Numbered from the stretch's first letter, positions 8,382-18,100 are shown. The stretch is DNA of 64,000 nucleotides from Fictibacillus phosphorivorans (GCF_007673525.1 NZ_VDZU01000001.1:3197911-3261910); one strand, 5' to 3'. The notes: generated from the letters alone by a model not told the origin. A program made the numbers and translations.

Positions 8382-9236
8382 ATGATTCGAATCCTGATCT
8401 TAATCGGATTTACCTTTTTGTTCATGCATCTGCATGCTACAGGGGATATTAGCAAATATATTAACATGAAATATTCATATATCTCGTTCTCTGCCATATT
8501 TATTCTTGGCTTTCTTACGCTCGTTCAGTTCTATATTTATGGAAAGAGTGATGATGGTGAACATGAACATGATGATTCATGCACACCTGATTGTGGACAC
8601 GATCATCATAAAAAACCTTCTCGACTAAAAAATGTAACTGTAAACAGCATACTCATTTTCCCCATCATTTCTGGGTTATTCTTTCCTATCGCCTCTCTTG
8701 ATTCTGAAACCGTAAAAACGAAAGGGTTCCACTTTAAAGGCCTTGAGAACGAAGGGGATTTTGGTGAGCACCAGTTTTTAAAGCCGGATACCAGTGTTTA
8801 TTATGGAAAAGAAAGCTATAATTCTATCATGGATAAAGAACTGAAGCCCTTTACAAAAGGAAATCAGGTTGTACTTAACGATAAGAACTATCTAAAAGGC
8901 ATGGAGAGCATCTATTATAAACCTGGCATTTTTCTCGGAAAAAATGTTCAGTTCAAAGGGTTTACTTACAATGCAGAAGATCAAACTGCTAAATCAAACG
9001 AACTTTTCCTTCTACGTTTTGGAATCATTCACTGTATTGCCGATTCTGGCGTTTTTGGCATGATGGTCGAATTCCCAAAAGGCACATCATTTCCTAATGA
9101 CAGATGGATCGAGATTGAAGGGAGTATAGAAACCCAATATTATCAACCGTTTAAAGCCGATATTCCTTATGTAAAAGTGAAGGACTGGAAAGAAATCGAG
9201 AAACCAAAAGAAGAATATGTGTATCGAGGATATTAA
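8382..9236 (+). CDS. YcgQ-like protein (TIGR03943 family)
   Basis: 284 residues. Three membrane helices lie near the N-terminus (about 2-18, 30-50 and 86-106). Between the second and third is a cytoplasmic or external loop rich in His, Asp and Cys: EHEHDDSCTPDCGHDHHKK. The remaining 180 residues are soluble and contain LLRFGIIHCIADSGVFGMMV. AAGGGGGTG precedes the ATG. The gene forms an operon with the permease upstream. The His/Cys loop could bind a divalent metal; this is inference. A strong terminator follows at once. Confidence 0.82.
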   Translation: MIRILILIGFTFLFMHLHATGDISKYINMKYSYISFSAIFILGFLTLVQFYIYGKSDDGEHEHDDSCTPDCGHDHHKKPSRLKNVTVNSILIFPIISGLFFPIASLDSETVKTKGFHFKGLENEGDFGEHQFLKPDTSVYYGKESYNSIMDKELKPFTKGNQVVLNDKNYLKGMESIYYKPGIFLGKNVQFKGFTYNAEDQTAKSNELFLLRFGIIHCIADSGVFGMMVEFPKGTSFPNDRWIEIEGSIETQYYQPFKADIPYVKVKDWKEIEKPKEEYVYRGY

Positions 9237-9240
9237 AGGA

Positions 9241-9270
9241 ACCGGACATTTTACGTCCGGTTTTTCTTTT
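9241..9270 (+). terminator. Terminator of the permease operon
   Basis: ACCGGAC and GTCCGGT pair around ATTTTAC, followed by TTTTCTTTT. Confidence 0.85.
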
Positions 9271-9273
9271 TGC

Positions 9274-9975
9274 TTATATATTTTGCGATCGTATTAAATT
9301 CACGACGATTTCGCCGAGCTGTCTTCCAAGTGACAGCCCCTCATCATTATCTACTTTAAAATGGACACCAGCATATAACCTAGACATCGCGCACTCTTCC
9401 ATGAGCCAGTGAATGCGATTTCTTTCTTGAGGAAAATAATAGCTTAGTATGGGTTCAGAACACCCTGCCATAACAGCATGTGCCGAAGGATAACCAGGAA
9501 AACTAGGCGTCATCAACACTGTCTTTAAGTTTTGGTCGTATTGACAGGGTCGAGCTACATCCCAAAGATATTTAAAATGCCACGTGATGACGAAAGCATC
9601 ATTGATTGCAGCTTGATAAAACGCTAAAAATCTAGCAGCCTTTGTTGAAGCAAGTCCATATGTTTCCATCATCTGAAATACGACTGGAATGATCTGTTTA
9701 TTCACTTCTCCGGCAGCCCACATTTGTGCAATGCGTATCTGTTCAGGTGTGATCTGCTGCATCACCTGTTGCACAATTTGAAGTTCATTGGCCCAATTAA
9801 TAGTATTAGGATCCCTGATTCTCCACGTGATTTGATTACGAAACGGATCCAAGAATGTATTACTTTCTCGTGTTATAAAAAACATCGGCCAATTACCTGC
9901 TTTTGGCGTTACGGGTGTCGGGGGATAACTTTCACCCGGATAAGGTATTTTAGACCACCTCAAATAATTTCTCAT
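9274..9975 (-). CDS. Vanadium-dependent haloperoxidase/PAP2-fold protein
   Basis: 233 residues, no signal peptide and no clear membrane helix. The three-part phosphatase/haloperoxidase signature is complete: KYLWDVARP (K135, R142, P143), YPSAHAVMAG (S164, H166; the usual PSGH has Ala for Gly) and SRLYAGVHFKVD (S198, R199, G203, H205, D209). The soluble layout with a long interval between motifs 1 and 3 fits bacterial vanadium-haloperoxidase-like proteins better than membrane PAP2 phosphatases. Whether it binds vanadate and oxidises halide, or is an acid phosphatase, cannot be told from sequence. GGGGGG lies five bases before the ATG. Confidence 0.85.
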   Translation of the reverse strand: MRNYLRWSKIPYPGESYPPTPVTPKAGNWPMFFITRESNTFLDPFRNQITWRIRDPNTINWANELQIVQQVMQQITPEQIRIAQMWAAGEVNKQIIPVVFQMMETYGLASTKAARFLAFYQAAINDAFVITWHFKYLWDVARPCQYDQNLKTVLMTPSFPGYPSAHAVMAGCSEPILSYYFPQERNRIHWLMEECAMSRLYAGVHFKVDNDEGLSLGRQLGEIVVNLIRSQNI

Positions 9976-10101
9976 CTCATCCCCCCTGTTTCACGTGATA
10001 CCCCATGTTATGTGAAGGGACAAAATGATTAGAACAAAGTCATAATCTTAAAAGTGGTTAAACAAACATTTTCTATTCATATAGGAGATTAAGAGTAATT
10101 G

Positions 10102-10182
10102 ATGTTCCCTAAGTGCCGTATATACATATACTGTTGTATAGTTGGCCAAGCTCTAACAGCTTGTGGCAGCTTTTTCAGTTGA
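10102..10182 (+). CDS. Candidate leader ORF before the FkbM gene
   Basis: A 26-codon frame (MFPKCRIYIYCCIVGQAL...) with AGGAG 11-14 bases upstream, ending four bases before the next start. A terminator-like hairpin lies inside its second half. It may be a leader peptide or chance; coding is unproven. Confidence 0.25.
   Translation: MFPKCRIYIYCCIVGQALTACGSFFS
10144..10175 (+). terminator. Terminator-like hairpin in the FkbM leader
   Basis: GCCAAGCT and AGCTTGTGGC pair with a two-base bulge around CTAAC, followed by AGCTTTTTC. No plus-strand gene ends here, so it would act in the leader of the 10186 gene. Confidence 0.4.
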
Positions 10183-10185
10183 AAG

Positions 10186-11001
10186 TTGGTGGAAGATTTG
10201 AAGAACGTAATAAAAAATGAAGTGTCCTTTAATGTGACTGACGATGAACAGTTCGCATCCTTTTGGAACAAGGTGTTTCCTAATCATTGGGAAGACTTTA
10301 CGTTTCAAGTTTTGGATCATTTCTTACATCCGGACCGAAATTATTTAGATATAGGCTCTTGGATCGGACCCACTTTACTCTATGCAGCAAATAAGTCGAA
10401 ACATTCGTTTGGCATTGAACCTGATTCAGTAGCCTATGAAGCATTGAAAACAAATATTAAGCTAAATCCAGAACTCAAAGAAAAAATTACGACTGTTAAC
10501 AAAGCTCTATCTTATAAATCAGGGACGATGAACTTATATAAACGAACACAATTTGGTGATTCTAGTTCAAGTTTAGTTCGATCATTATCAGATGATTTTC
10601 AAACGGTTTCTGTAAGTACTCTTAAAGAATTAGTGTCTGATTATAAGATTACAGATCTCGCACTCATTAAAATGGATATTGAAGGAGGAGAGTATCTCCT
10701 CATTCCTTCTATGCAGAAATATTTAAAACGGTACAAGCCGCCTTTATATCTATCACTTCATCCTGAATTTCTAAAAAGCTCGATGAAAAAGAAATGTTCA
10801 TACTTTTCGGAAAGAAAACTACGTAAATCTTATATAAAAAAAGTAAAAAAACTTATACAAAGTTTAGATATGTATGACTACATTTATTCCTCTCCTTCAA
10901 AGAGAATCGAAAAATCAAAATTACTTCAAGCTCTGTTAAAGAATGATGACCCGATCGAACTGCTTTTCACAACCACTGCCTTAACTTTAGATCAACGATA
11001 A
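10186..11001 (+). CDS. FkbM family methyltransferase
   Basis: About 271 residues. The SAM-binding motif I is YLDIGSWIGPTLLYA, followed by the acidic end of strand 2 in FGIEPDSVAYEALKTNI and the FkbM-type IKMDIEGGEYLLIPSM. FkbM enzymes O-methylate sugars, polyketides and other small molecules; the acceptor is unknown. The C-terminal 90 residues are basic and look like an extra helical domain. Start choice is uncertain: TTG at 10186, GTG at 10189 or TTG at 10198 (after GGTGG). It sits immediately after the leader ORF and hairpin at 10102-10182. Confidence 0.82.
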   Translation: MVEDLKNVIKNEVSFNVTDDEQFASFWNKVFPNHWEDFTFQVLDHFLHPDRNYLDIGSWIGPTLLYAANKSKHSFGIEPDSVAYEALKTNIKLNPELKEKITTVNKALSYKSGTMNLYKRTQFGDSSSSLVRSLSDDFQTVSVSTLKELVSDYKITDLALIKMDIEGGEYLLIPSMQKYLKRYKPPLYLSLHPEFLKSSMKKKCSYFSERKLRKSYIKKVKKLIQSLDMYDYIYSSPSKRIEKSKLLQALLKNDDPIELLFTTTALTLDQR

Positions 11002-11053
11002 GGTGTTGCCGAATGCGCACCTTTCCCTTTCATTCATTCCCTCTATTCAATCG

Positions 11054-11093
11054 GCTCCTCATTTGGTATCATTTCCCTTAAAACATGAGGAGC
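11054..11093 (+). promoter_or_regulatory. Hairpin covering the ribosome binding site of the 11102 methyltransferase
   Basis: GCTCCTCAT (11054-11062) is perfectly complementary to ATGAGGAGC (11085-11093) across a 22-base loop. The second arm contains the GAGGAG ribosome binding site of the gene that starts at 11102. No T-tract follows, so it is not a terminator. Confidence 0.5.
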
Positions 11094-11101
11094 TGATTAT
11101 A

Positions 11102-11884
11102 ATGACTTTGCTTAAACAATCGTTTAACTTTGTTGCTGATTCGTATGAAAAGTACCGGCCAACTTATCCCCAAGAGCTTTTTGAGGACATTATTCGTTAT
11201 GCAAACCTTGATGAGGATCATACCCTTTTGGAAGTAGGAAGTGGGACTGGTAAAGCTACAGAAGGTTTTGTTAAAGAAGGCATCTCAACCATCACTTGTA
11301 TTGAATATGGCCTAAACTTAGCTCAGCTCACTCAGAAGAAGTTTTCATCGTATCCAGATCTTCGCGTAATCCATTCAAGTTTTGAAGATTGGAATCATCC
11401 AGAAAAGGTCAAATACAATCTTGTTTTTTCTGGAACAGCTTTTCATTTTATTCCTTATGAGACCGGGTATCGAAAAGCCGCCTCTCTTTTGAAAGATGAT
11501 GGGGTATTAGCGCTCTTCTGGTTTGTTCATATTCCTTCTTATGAACCCGTGTACGTTTCTATTCGTAAAGCGTATGCATGCTTTGCTCCTCACTTAGAAG
11601 ACAGTCATGCTCCTACCCTTGCTGAATTTATTGAGAAACAAAACAAACAGACGATGGCATCAGGAGCATTTCAAGATTTACAAACACATACATACACATG
11701 GAACCAAACCTATACAGCTGAAGAATATGTAGGATTATTAGATACACATTCTGGTCACCAATTATTAGATCCTGAACAAAAAGCATTGCTCTATGAAGAA
11801 ATAAGAAATGCGATCCTAACGCAAAATTCAGGTGTGATTACAAAAACACATGCAGTTGCATTATTCTTAGCAAAAAAGAAGTGA
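11102..11884 (+). CDS. Class I SAM-dependent methyltransferase
   Basis: 260 residues from the ATG at 11102, which has GAGGAG nine bases upstream; the open frame to 11003 is not expected to be translated. Motif I is LLEVGSGTGKATEGF, the adenosine-binding acid is in CIEYGLNLAQLTQKKF, and motif IV is YNLVFSGTAFHFI, typical of Methyltransf_11/25 enzymes. It probably methylates a small molecule in the cytoplasm. The acceptor is unknown. A hairpin covers its ribosome binding site. Confidence 0.88.
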   Translation: MTLLKQSFNFVADSYEKYRPTYPQELFEDIIRYANLDEDHTLLEVGSGTGKATEGFVKEGISTITCIEYGLNLAQLTQKKFSSYPDLRVIHSSFEDWNHPEKVKYNLVFSGTAFHFIPYETGYRKAASLLKDDGVLALFWFVHIPSYEPVYVSIRKAYACFAPHLEDSHAPTLAEFIEKQNKQTMASGAFQDLQTHTYTWNQTYTAEEYVGLLDTHSGHQLLDPEQKALLYEEIRNAILTQNSGVITKTHAVALFLAKKK

Positions 11885-12038
11885 AATTTTTAAAATCTAT
11901 AAGCATTCCCCTTCAAATGTCCTGTTTTCTCTTTGTATGATATATTCCTAGGAAAGCTGTACTATTGTTTCGACAATTAAGAGGATATTTATCGATTGAG
12001 AGAGAATTATGGAGAAAACCAAGAAGGGAGGAAAAAAA

Positions 12039-12161
12039 ATGAGTGAAGTGATCATCCGTCATCTTGTGAAACGTCATTTCACAAAGAAAAACATACAAGA
12101 TCAGCATCTTCAACAGCTGCTTGTACATTTTCTTCTTTCAGCAAGGAAAGATAAACATTAA
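12039..12161 (+). CDS. Small basic protein, 40 residues
   Basis: ATG at 12039 follows a strong AAGGGAGG. The product MSEVIIRHLVKRHFTKKNIQ... is rich in Lys, Arg and His with two amphipathic helical stretches. An in-frame ATG at 12009 would place the ribosome binding site inside the gene. A terminator lies 45 bases downstream. No family is recognised; the ribosome binding site and terminator are the support for coding. Confidence 0.5.
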   Translation: MSEVIIRHLVKRHFTKKNIQDQHLQQLLVHFLLSARKDKH

Positions 12162-12204
12162 AAAAGATAAAGATATCGCCATCATATAATTCTTTTATTA
12201 AACA

Positions 12205-12240
12205 AGAGTATCTGATTTTTAGCAGATACTCTTTCTTATT
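12205..12240 (+). terminator. Terminator after the 12039 small gene
   Basis: AGAGTATCTG (12205) and CAGATACTCT (12223) pair perfectly, followed by TTCTTATTT. Confidence 0.75.
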
Positions 12241-12661
12241 TATGGGTGTTTAATGCTTTCGTTAATATTTTCAGAGCTTGCATGATCGTGTTTCTTTCAA
12301 ATTCAGAGAGTCCTTCGATATTTTTATTGAGACGTGTACTCAAGATCGTATTTAAATGAGATAACGTACGAACTCCTTTTTCACTTAATAGAAGAAAAGA
12401 AATTCTTTTATCACTTGGATTCACGCATTTTTCAACAAGACCCATTCTCATTAATGATTTCACTTGCCTGCTGAAGGTCGTTATATCCACCCCAACGTTA
12501 TCTGCAATGTGTTGCATAGAAGGCTTTGAGTGTTTACTGATCTCATAAAGAATATGACTAAGTGCTAAAGTCAAATCTTCATCTACCAAGCGACAACTGT
12601 TCTTTTGTATCGTTTCATATCTTCTACTTAAATTCTGCAGCAGATCTCTGACATCCTCCAC
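12236..12661 (-). CDS. MarR family transcriptional regulator
   Basis: 141 residues from the GTG at 12661, which has AAGGTGGTG seven bases upstream; the frame extends to 12685 without a good site. The winged helix is readable as PSMQHIADNVGVDITTFSRQVKSLMRMGLVE followed by the wing NPSDKRISFLLLSEKG. MarR proteins are dimeric repressors of detoxification or efflux genes and often respond to phenolic or oxidising ligands. No target lies next to it; no autoregulatory palindrome was obvious. It is a formal candidate to control the operator shared by the 22 kb and 60 kb genes, but nothing in sequence links them. Confidence 0.88.
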   Translation of the reverse strand: MEDVRDLLQNLSRRYETIQKNSCRLVDEDLTLALSHILYEISKHSKPSMQHIADNVGVDITTFSRQVKSLMRMGLVEKCVNPSDKRISFLLLSEKGVRTLSHLNTILSTRLNKNIEGLSEFERNTIMQALKILTKALNTHK

Positions 12662-12930
12662 AATTAAGCACCACCTTGTATCCACTATAAGGTATACGCC
12701 GAATTATTAAAATATTTTTAAAATAGCCTTAAAGTCAAAATAGGTTTTTTTACCTATATCCCTTCAAGGAATATCCTCTTTTTTTGGCGTATTCTGTAGA
12801 TTCGAGAGTGTTTTTAGTAGAAAAGACTTATCCACATACAAGAAATAAGGTTTAATTGTTATTCTATAGTGGTACCCCATAGTTATAGAGATAAAATTTG
12901 GCAATTAAATGTTTGGGGGTATCATTGAAT

Positions 12931-13158
12931 ATGTACAGAGTGGAGCAGAAACGCAGCAAATTAGGTATGTGGCTCGAACAGCATAATAAAGATACTGATT
13001 GGTTGACCCGAACGTCTGGTATCGAAAGACAAACGATAGAAGAGCTCGCCTATAATCCAAATAAAAATCCAAGAATGATATGTTTACGGAAGATATTATA
13101 TGCGGTAAAAAAGGTTGATCCTACTACTAAACTAAGTGATTTATGGGATATGAACTAA
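12931..13158 (+). CDS. Small helix-turn-helix protein (XRE-like)
   Basis: 75 residues from the ATG at 12931, ten bases after GGGGGT. The sequence LGMWLEQHNKDTDWLTRTSG followed by IERQTIEELAYNPNKNPRM fits a compact XRE-type helix-turn-helix, as in short phage- or element-type regulators of Bacillus. A LRKILYAVKKVDPTTKLSDLW helix ends the domain. No effector domain. A strong bidirectional terminator separates it from the next gene. Confidence 0.7.
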   Translation: MYRVEQKRSKLGMWLEQHNKDTDWLTRTSGIERQTIEELAYNPNKNPRMICLRKILYAVKKVDPTTKLSDLWDMN

Positions 13159-13160
13159 TA

Positions 13161-13198
13161 CAAGCACCTCAGACTAAAATGAGGTGCTTGTTTTTTTA
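13161..13198. terminator. Bidirectional terminator
   Basis: CAAGCACCTC and GAGGTGCTTG pair around AGACTAAAAT, with a T-tract on the plus strand, between two convergent genes. Confidence 0.8.
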
Positions 13199-13200
13199 TG

Positions 13201-13683
13201 TTAATCTTTATTCAATAAATCATCTACTTTTGAACGCATAGAACTCACTACTGTTTTTTTGTATCGAACAGCAAGTAACAGCACAATTAGTCGTTTACGT
13301 AGAGACAGTTCATAATAACGTGGATTCTCTTTAAGGAAACTCTTAATGATGGAAAGCGCAGTTGGACTCACTTTATTGAAACGTTTAACTTCCTCCTCCT
13401 TTTTTAAAAATCTTAAGCTCTGTAACCAATCCTTTATGTCTGTTGTTCTAGGATGTTCATCGATCATACATAATGCATACTTACTTTTTGTGTGTTTTGT
13501 TAAATATTCATATCGATCATTACCGCTAATAACACTGTACCCCGTTTTCTTATCTCTCTTTACTACAAGCATATGCATAGAGTCCCACATTCGATTTTTT
13601 AGCATCTTCACGTGTTCCGTTAATTTTACCGTATAATCCGGCTTTATTTTAGATAGAAGAATATATTGAACATTCAACTTCAT
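13201..13683 (-). CDS. ParB-N-like domain protein
   Basis: 160 residues from the ATG at 13683 (GAGGAG seven bases upstream). The first 70 residues have the ParB/Srx pattern: YILLSKIKPDYTVKLTEHVK, then LVVKRDKKTGYSVISGNDRYEYL, comparable to the substrate-binding loop with the GxxR element of ParB-like nuclease domains. The rest is helical and basic. There is no ParB helix-turn-helix, and no parA, plasmid or phage gene is close, so a partition role is unlikely. Relatives of this size exist in Bacillus with no assigned function. Confidence 0.6.
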   Translation of the reverse strand: MKLNVQYILLSKIKPDYTVKLTEHVKMLKNRMWDSMHMLVVKRDKKTGYSVISGNDRYEYLTKHTKSKYALCMIDEHPRTTDIKDWLQSLRFLKKEEEVKRFNKVSPTALSIIKSFLKENPRYYELSLRKRLIVLLLAVRYKKTVVSSMRSKVDDLLNKD

Positions 13684-13863
13684 GCTATATCTCCTCTTTC
13701 CTGTGGAGCATCGTGTAAGTATTCTATGACAGTAAGTGTGCAAATGGTGCCTATGGATAATCGTCTAGGTTAGTTTTGAAAGTAGTTGATTTCCGCTATA
13801 GGTTGTTGTTTCCACAGGCAGACGTAGCTACAATATGAAACAACTTTAAGCAATAAGTAAAAA

Positions 13864-13907
13864 AGCCACTCCCCGCACGTTTTTTGCTAACGTAACGAGG
13901 AGTGACT
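13864..13907 (-). terminator. Terminator of the desaturase gene
   Basis: On the minus strand AGTCACTCCTCGT...ACGT pairs imperfectly with ACGTGCGGGGAGTGGCT, followed by TTTTTAC. Confidence 0.7.
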
Positions 13908-13918
13908 CTTAAATGTTT

Positions 13919-14941
13919 TTATGCAGCTCTATTCTTCCGAATAAAATTACGAATATCACGATTTCCGATAAACTTCTTAGACTGCTCACACCAAAGCTTA
14001 AACGTCAATGATTTTAAACTAGTAAGAAGCGTAAGCGTTGGTACATCTTGAAGTCGTGGATCACTTTTATGTGCTTTTTCCAAGTGATAGTTCGGCACAC
14101 GAGAGTTCAAGTGATGCACATGGTGAAAACCGATGTTCCCTGTAAACCATTGTAATACTTTTGGCAGTTTATAAAACGAGCTTCCTTTAAGAGCAGCTTC
14201 AACATAGTTCCATTTTTCGTTATGTTCGAAATACCCATCTTCAAACTGATGCTGAACATAAAATAACCAAACTCCTGAGAAAGTTGCAATGTAGAAGATC
14301 GGCAATTCAACTAATAAGAAAGCTTTCCAGCCAATCGTAAATCCAACTGCTAATACGATTGTTACAAGTGCGATGTTCGTTAACCAAACATGTATTTTTT
14401 CTTTCTTTGAAGCATTCTTTGCATTAAATCGATAATCGATCAAGAAAATATATAGTGGTCCGATCAAAAAGAGCACGATCGGGTTTCGGTATGTTCTGTA
14501 TTGTAATCGTTTAAACCAAGAAGCTTCTGCGTACTCTTGAAGCGTCATTGTCCATACATCACCAACCCCACGTTTCTCAAGGTTTCCGTTCGTTGCATGG
14601 TGTGTTGCATGGCTATTCTTCCATTGTTCATATGAACAAAACGTAAACAGACCTGTAAAAATCCCCACGATTTGATTAGCTTTCCTGCTTTTGAAAAATG
14701 AATAGTGTGTGCAATCATGAAAGATGATAAATGTTCGAACTAGAAAGCCTGCTGCTGGCACTGCACAGAGAAGTGTCAACCAAAATGATATATTTAAACT
14801 CAAATAAGCCAATACCCATAGAATTAAGAATGGTCCTACTGAATTAACTAACTGCCATACACTCGCTGATATACGCGGGCGCTCAAATGGTGCTAATTTT
14901 TTCTTCCATTCACGAATGTCGTACTTCGAATGTTCGCTCAT
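13919..14941 (-). CDS. Membrane fatty acid desaturase
   Basis: 340 residues from the ATG at 14941 after AAGGAG. The three histidine boxes of diiron desaturases are present: HDCTH, HATHH and HHVHH. Four to six hydrophobic segments separate them. The protein resembles the acyl-lipid delta-5 desaturase Des of B. subtilis, which inserts cis double bonds into membrane phospholipid acyl chains on cold shock. No DesK/DesR-type two-component pair is next to it, so cold control cannot be read here. A terminator follows. Confidence 0.92.
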   Translation of the reverse strand: MSEHSKYDIREWKKKLAPFERPRISASVWQLVNSVGPFLILWVLAYLSLNISFWLTLLCAVPAAGFLVRTFIIFHDCTHYSFFKSRKANQIVGIFTGLFTFCSYEQWKNSHATHHATNGNLEKRGVGDVWTMTLQEYAEASWFKRLQYRTYRNPIVLFLIGPLYIFLIDYRFNAKNASKKEKIHVWLTNIALVTIVLAVGFTIGWKAFLLVELPIFYIATFSGVWLFYVQHQFEDGYFEHNEKWNYVEAALKGSSFYKLPKVLQWFTGNIGFHHVHHLNSRVPNYHLEKAHKSDPRLQDVPTLTLLTSLKSLTFKLWCEQSKKFIGNRDIRNFIRKNRAA

Positions 14942-15061
14942 TAAATCAGTCTCCTTTAACTTCACATCTTCACTATCTTATCACATATTCTGAATTTAGC
15001 ACCCACCTATATTTGTCGAATTGTGAACATATTATATGACTAGGTACTAAAACCACGTAAA

Positions 15062-15092
15062 AACCGGCCTCTCACAAGGGAGAAGGCCGGAA
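15062..15092 (-). terminator. Terminator of the bpr-like gene
   Basis: CCGGCCTTCTC and GAGAGGCCGG pair around CCTTGT on the minus strand, followed by a T-rich run. Confidence 0.85.
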
Positions 15093-15108
15093 AATAAAAT
15101 GTTATTTT

Positions 15109-18100
15109 TTATTTTTTTGCGTTGATATAAAGTTTGCCTGATGCTCTTTCGCTCGTTTTGTTGCCATAATCATCTGAAGCGATTACTTCAACTACTGCAC
15201 CTGGTGCTTTAACATTTGTAGTTGCTGTGTAGTAGCCTTCGTAATGACCTTCAGATGTTTCACGCATTGGAAGCTCAGTTGCGTTCGCCACCCCGCCAGC
15301 ATTTGTTAGCGGCATATGGATAACGAATACTGCATCCAATCCTGGCGCACTGTCGAATTCGATCTTCACAGACTCTCCGCTCTTCAGCTCTTTGTCTGTG
15401 TCTGGTTTCAAGTTTTCAACTACTGGCGCTTCAAATTGCGCATAAACGGTTACTGTCTTAGAGTGGCGATTTCCAGCTTTATCAAGCGCAACCACTTTGA
15501 TCACATTTTCTCCTTCATTTAAGAGCATGCGGTGACTATAGTTACCGTTTTCATCAACTTGGGCTTTTTGTCCGTTTACTTTTACCCAATCTAGGTTCGT
15601 TTCATCAACTGTACCTTTTACAGTTACAGATTCCCGGTTTGTCTTTAGACCATCAGCCGGTGATGTGATGCTCACTTTTGGTTTTGTTTGATCAAGCGTC
15701 ACTGTCACTGGTGCGGATTCATCTGTTGAACCGCTCTCAGTGAAGGCTTTAGCCGTTAAGGTGTTTGCACCCTCTTCTAACGTAACTTCAGCAGAGAATG
15801 TACCTTCGTTTGTCGTTTCTGCAGTAGCTACTTCCTCTCCATCTCTGTAGATTTCAACAGTGGTGGTCGGAGCAGCGTTACCTGTGACAGTTACTTTTTC
15901 TTCGTTTGTAAATGCTCCATCGACTGGAGAAGTAATGGATGGTGCCGTTACTTCATAGTTTACAGTCGCTCTGATCATATAGTTACCTTCTTCTTCTGGA
16001 GATTGAGACCATGCTCCACTCAAGCTCTGGAAGCTTCGTCCTGACCACTCTCCATCTTCATCTGTTGCAAGACCTGGTGTGTTCGGGTTCGCAAAGTTTT
16101 GGATATACACCATATAGAAGTCTCCTTCGACCATGATGCCGTGCTGACTTAAGTCAACATGTGTCCACTCGCCGTTACGTAATGCTGTAGCATCAAACGG
16201 TCCTGCGAGCTTTTTACCTGGTGTCCCATCCGGTCCACTTGCATCGTATACAGCTACTTGGAATGCTGTTCCACCTGGTACTGGCCATTCAGTATCCCAG
16301 AATCGGAATAGTCCTCCAGTTACAGCCGCTTTTTCATTACCATCTGCTAAAGACATCTTAACTGCCCAAGCGTTTCCTGCAGCATTCCATGCACGTGCAT
16401 TTTCAGCTGTACCATCGTCATACCCAATCTCACCCGGGTAACCGATGAAAGGCTTTAACGCGATGTCTCGATCTGTTGTTTCGCCACCAGAAACGGTAAC
16501 AGAAACTTCTTCTCCATAATAAGAAGGTGCAAGAACTTTAAGCGTGTATTCGCCTTCATAGGCAGAGATCTCATACGTACCATCTTCATTCGTCTGTACA
16601 GGTGCAATCGCAGCATCTTCCATGAGCATCACAGTAGCTCCTGCGATCGGTTCTCCTGTCACCTCATTCGTAACCGTACCTGACACGGTTCCTCTTGGAA
16701 TTTCTTCAAGTGTAAAGTTCGCACGTGCTGTTCCGTCTGCTTCTAGTGTGATTGATTGTGTTTGCGAACGGAAACCATACGCCTCTGCTTGTACAGTATA
16801 TGTTCCTGCAGCATGCGTTAAGCTATACGAACCATCTTGAGGATTCGTGTAAACAGAACGTCCTGTTTCAAGAACACTAACTTCTGCACGCATCGGAAGT
16901 GCTAGTGGAGCACCCTTACCATCTTTTGAAGGTTCTTTTTCAGAAGAAGGTTTCATCGGCTTGATTTTAGATGGATCCACTTTTGGTTTTGCTTGAGACA
17001 TAGGCGCTTTTTCAACTGCTGGTGCTCCGCCAAGTTTTGCTTTTTTCGTTGGTGTAATTGGCTGGTCATGCAACTTCACATCATCTAGGTACCAGCCCGC
17101 TTTAACGACTGAACCGTCAGAAGTTACATTGAACGCAACGTAAATGCGTTGACCTGCATATTCACTTAAATCTACTTCTCCGTCAATCCAACCACCGGAA
17201 GTAGAGTTTACGCGAAGCTTTTGAGTCCAGTTTTCCATATCTGTTGATACAAACACGTGACCGTAATCATAGTTACGCTCTAGATCGTGCCACTGTTTAA
17301 ATTGAAGGTATGTGTTCCCTTCAGGAAGGTCAACTGGAGGCATAACAAGTGTCATGTTAGCACTGTTCGCATAGTTTCCAGCAAGGCTTGAAGCATATAC
17401 CTTTTCACCTGAGAATGCTGCACCAGGTCCGCTTGTTGGTACACCATGCTCCCAGCTGTTATTTGCTCCAAAAGATGTCCATCCTGTAGGATTTCCTTCA
17501 AAATCCTCACTGTATCCTGAAGAGATTCCAGGTAGCAGTGCAACTGTATAGTTATCAGTTGAAACGGAACTTCCTCCAAAATCGATGGCTGTCCATTTAT
17601 AGATGATGGAATCACCCGTTAATGCTGATCCTGGAATAGAAGCGCTGTACGTACCTGATTTATAATCTCCACTTGTACGTTCAGCAGCCACATCTGTCCA
17701 GCTTCCGTCTTCGTTCTGATAACTTAATGCAACTGAAGTGACACTAATGTTATCTGAAACTTCTGCTTCAAGATTTAACGGCATCTCCTTGTAAGATTCA
17801 GTTGGTCCTTCATGTGTAATGGAAGGAGCTTCATTGTCTTCTCCTTCTTTCGTTACAGTTCCCTCAATTCTTCCTAATCCAGTTACTACTGAAGATACGG
17901 CTGTAAATGCGTTCACAAGTCCATGTCCATATCCATTGTTCGGAGATTCAGGGAAAGTCGCATCTGTAAGAGGAGTGGCTGAATTCAACAAGATCTCTTC
18001 AAGCTCTTCAACAGTCAGACTTGAATCAGCTTGCTTCAATAAAGCAACTACTGCTGAAACGTGTGGTCCGGCCATTGACGTACCATTCCAACCACCTTCA

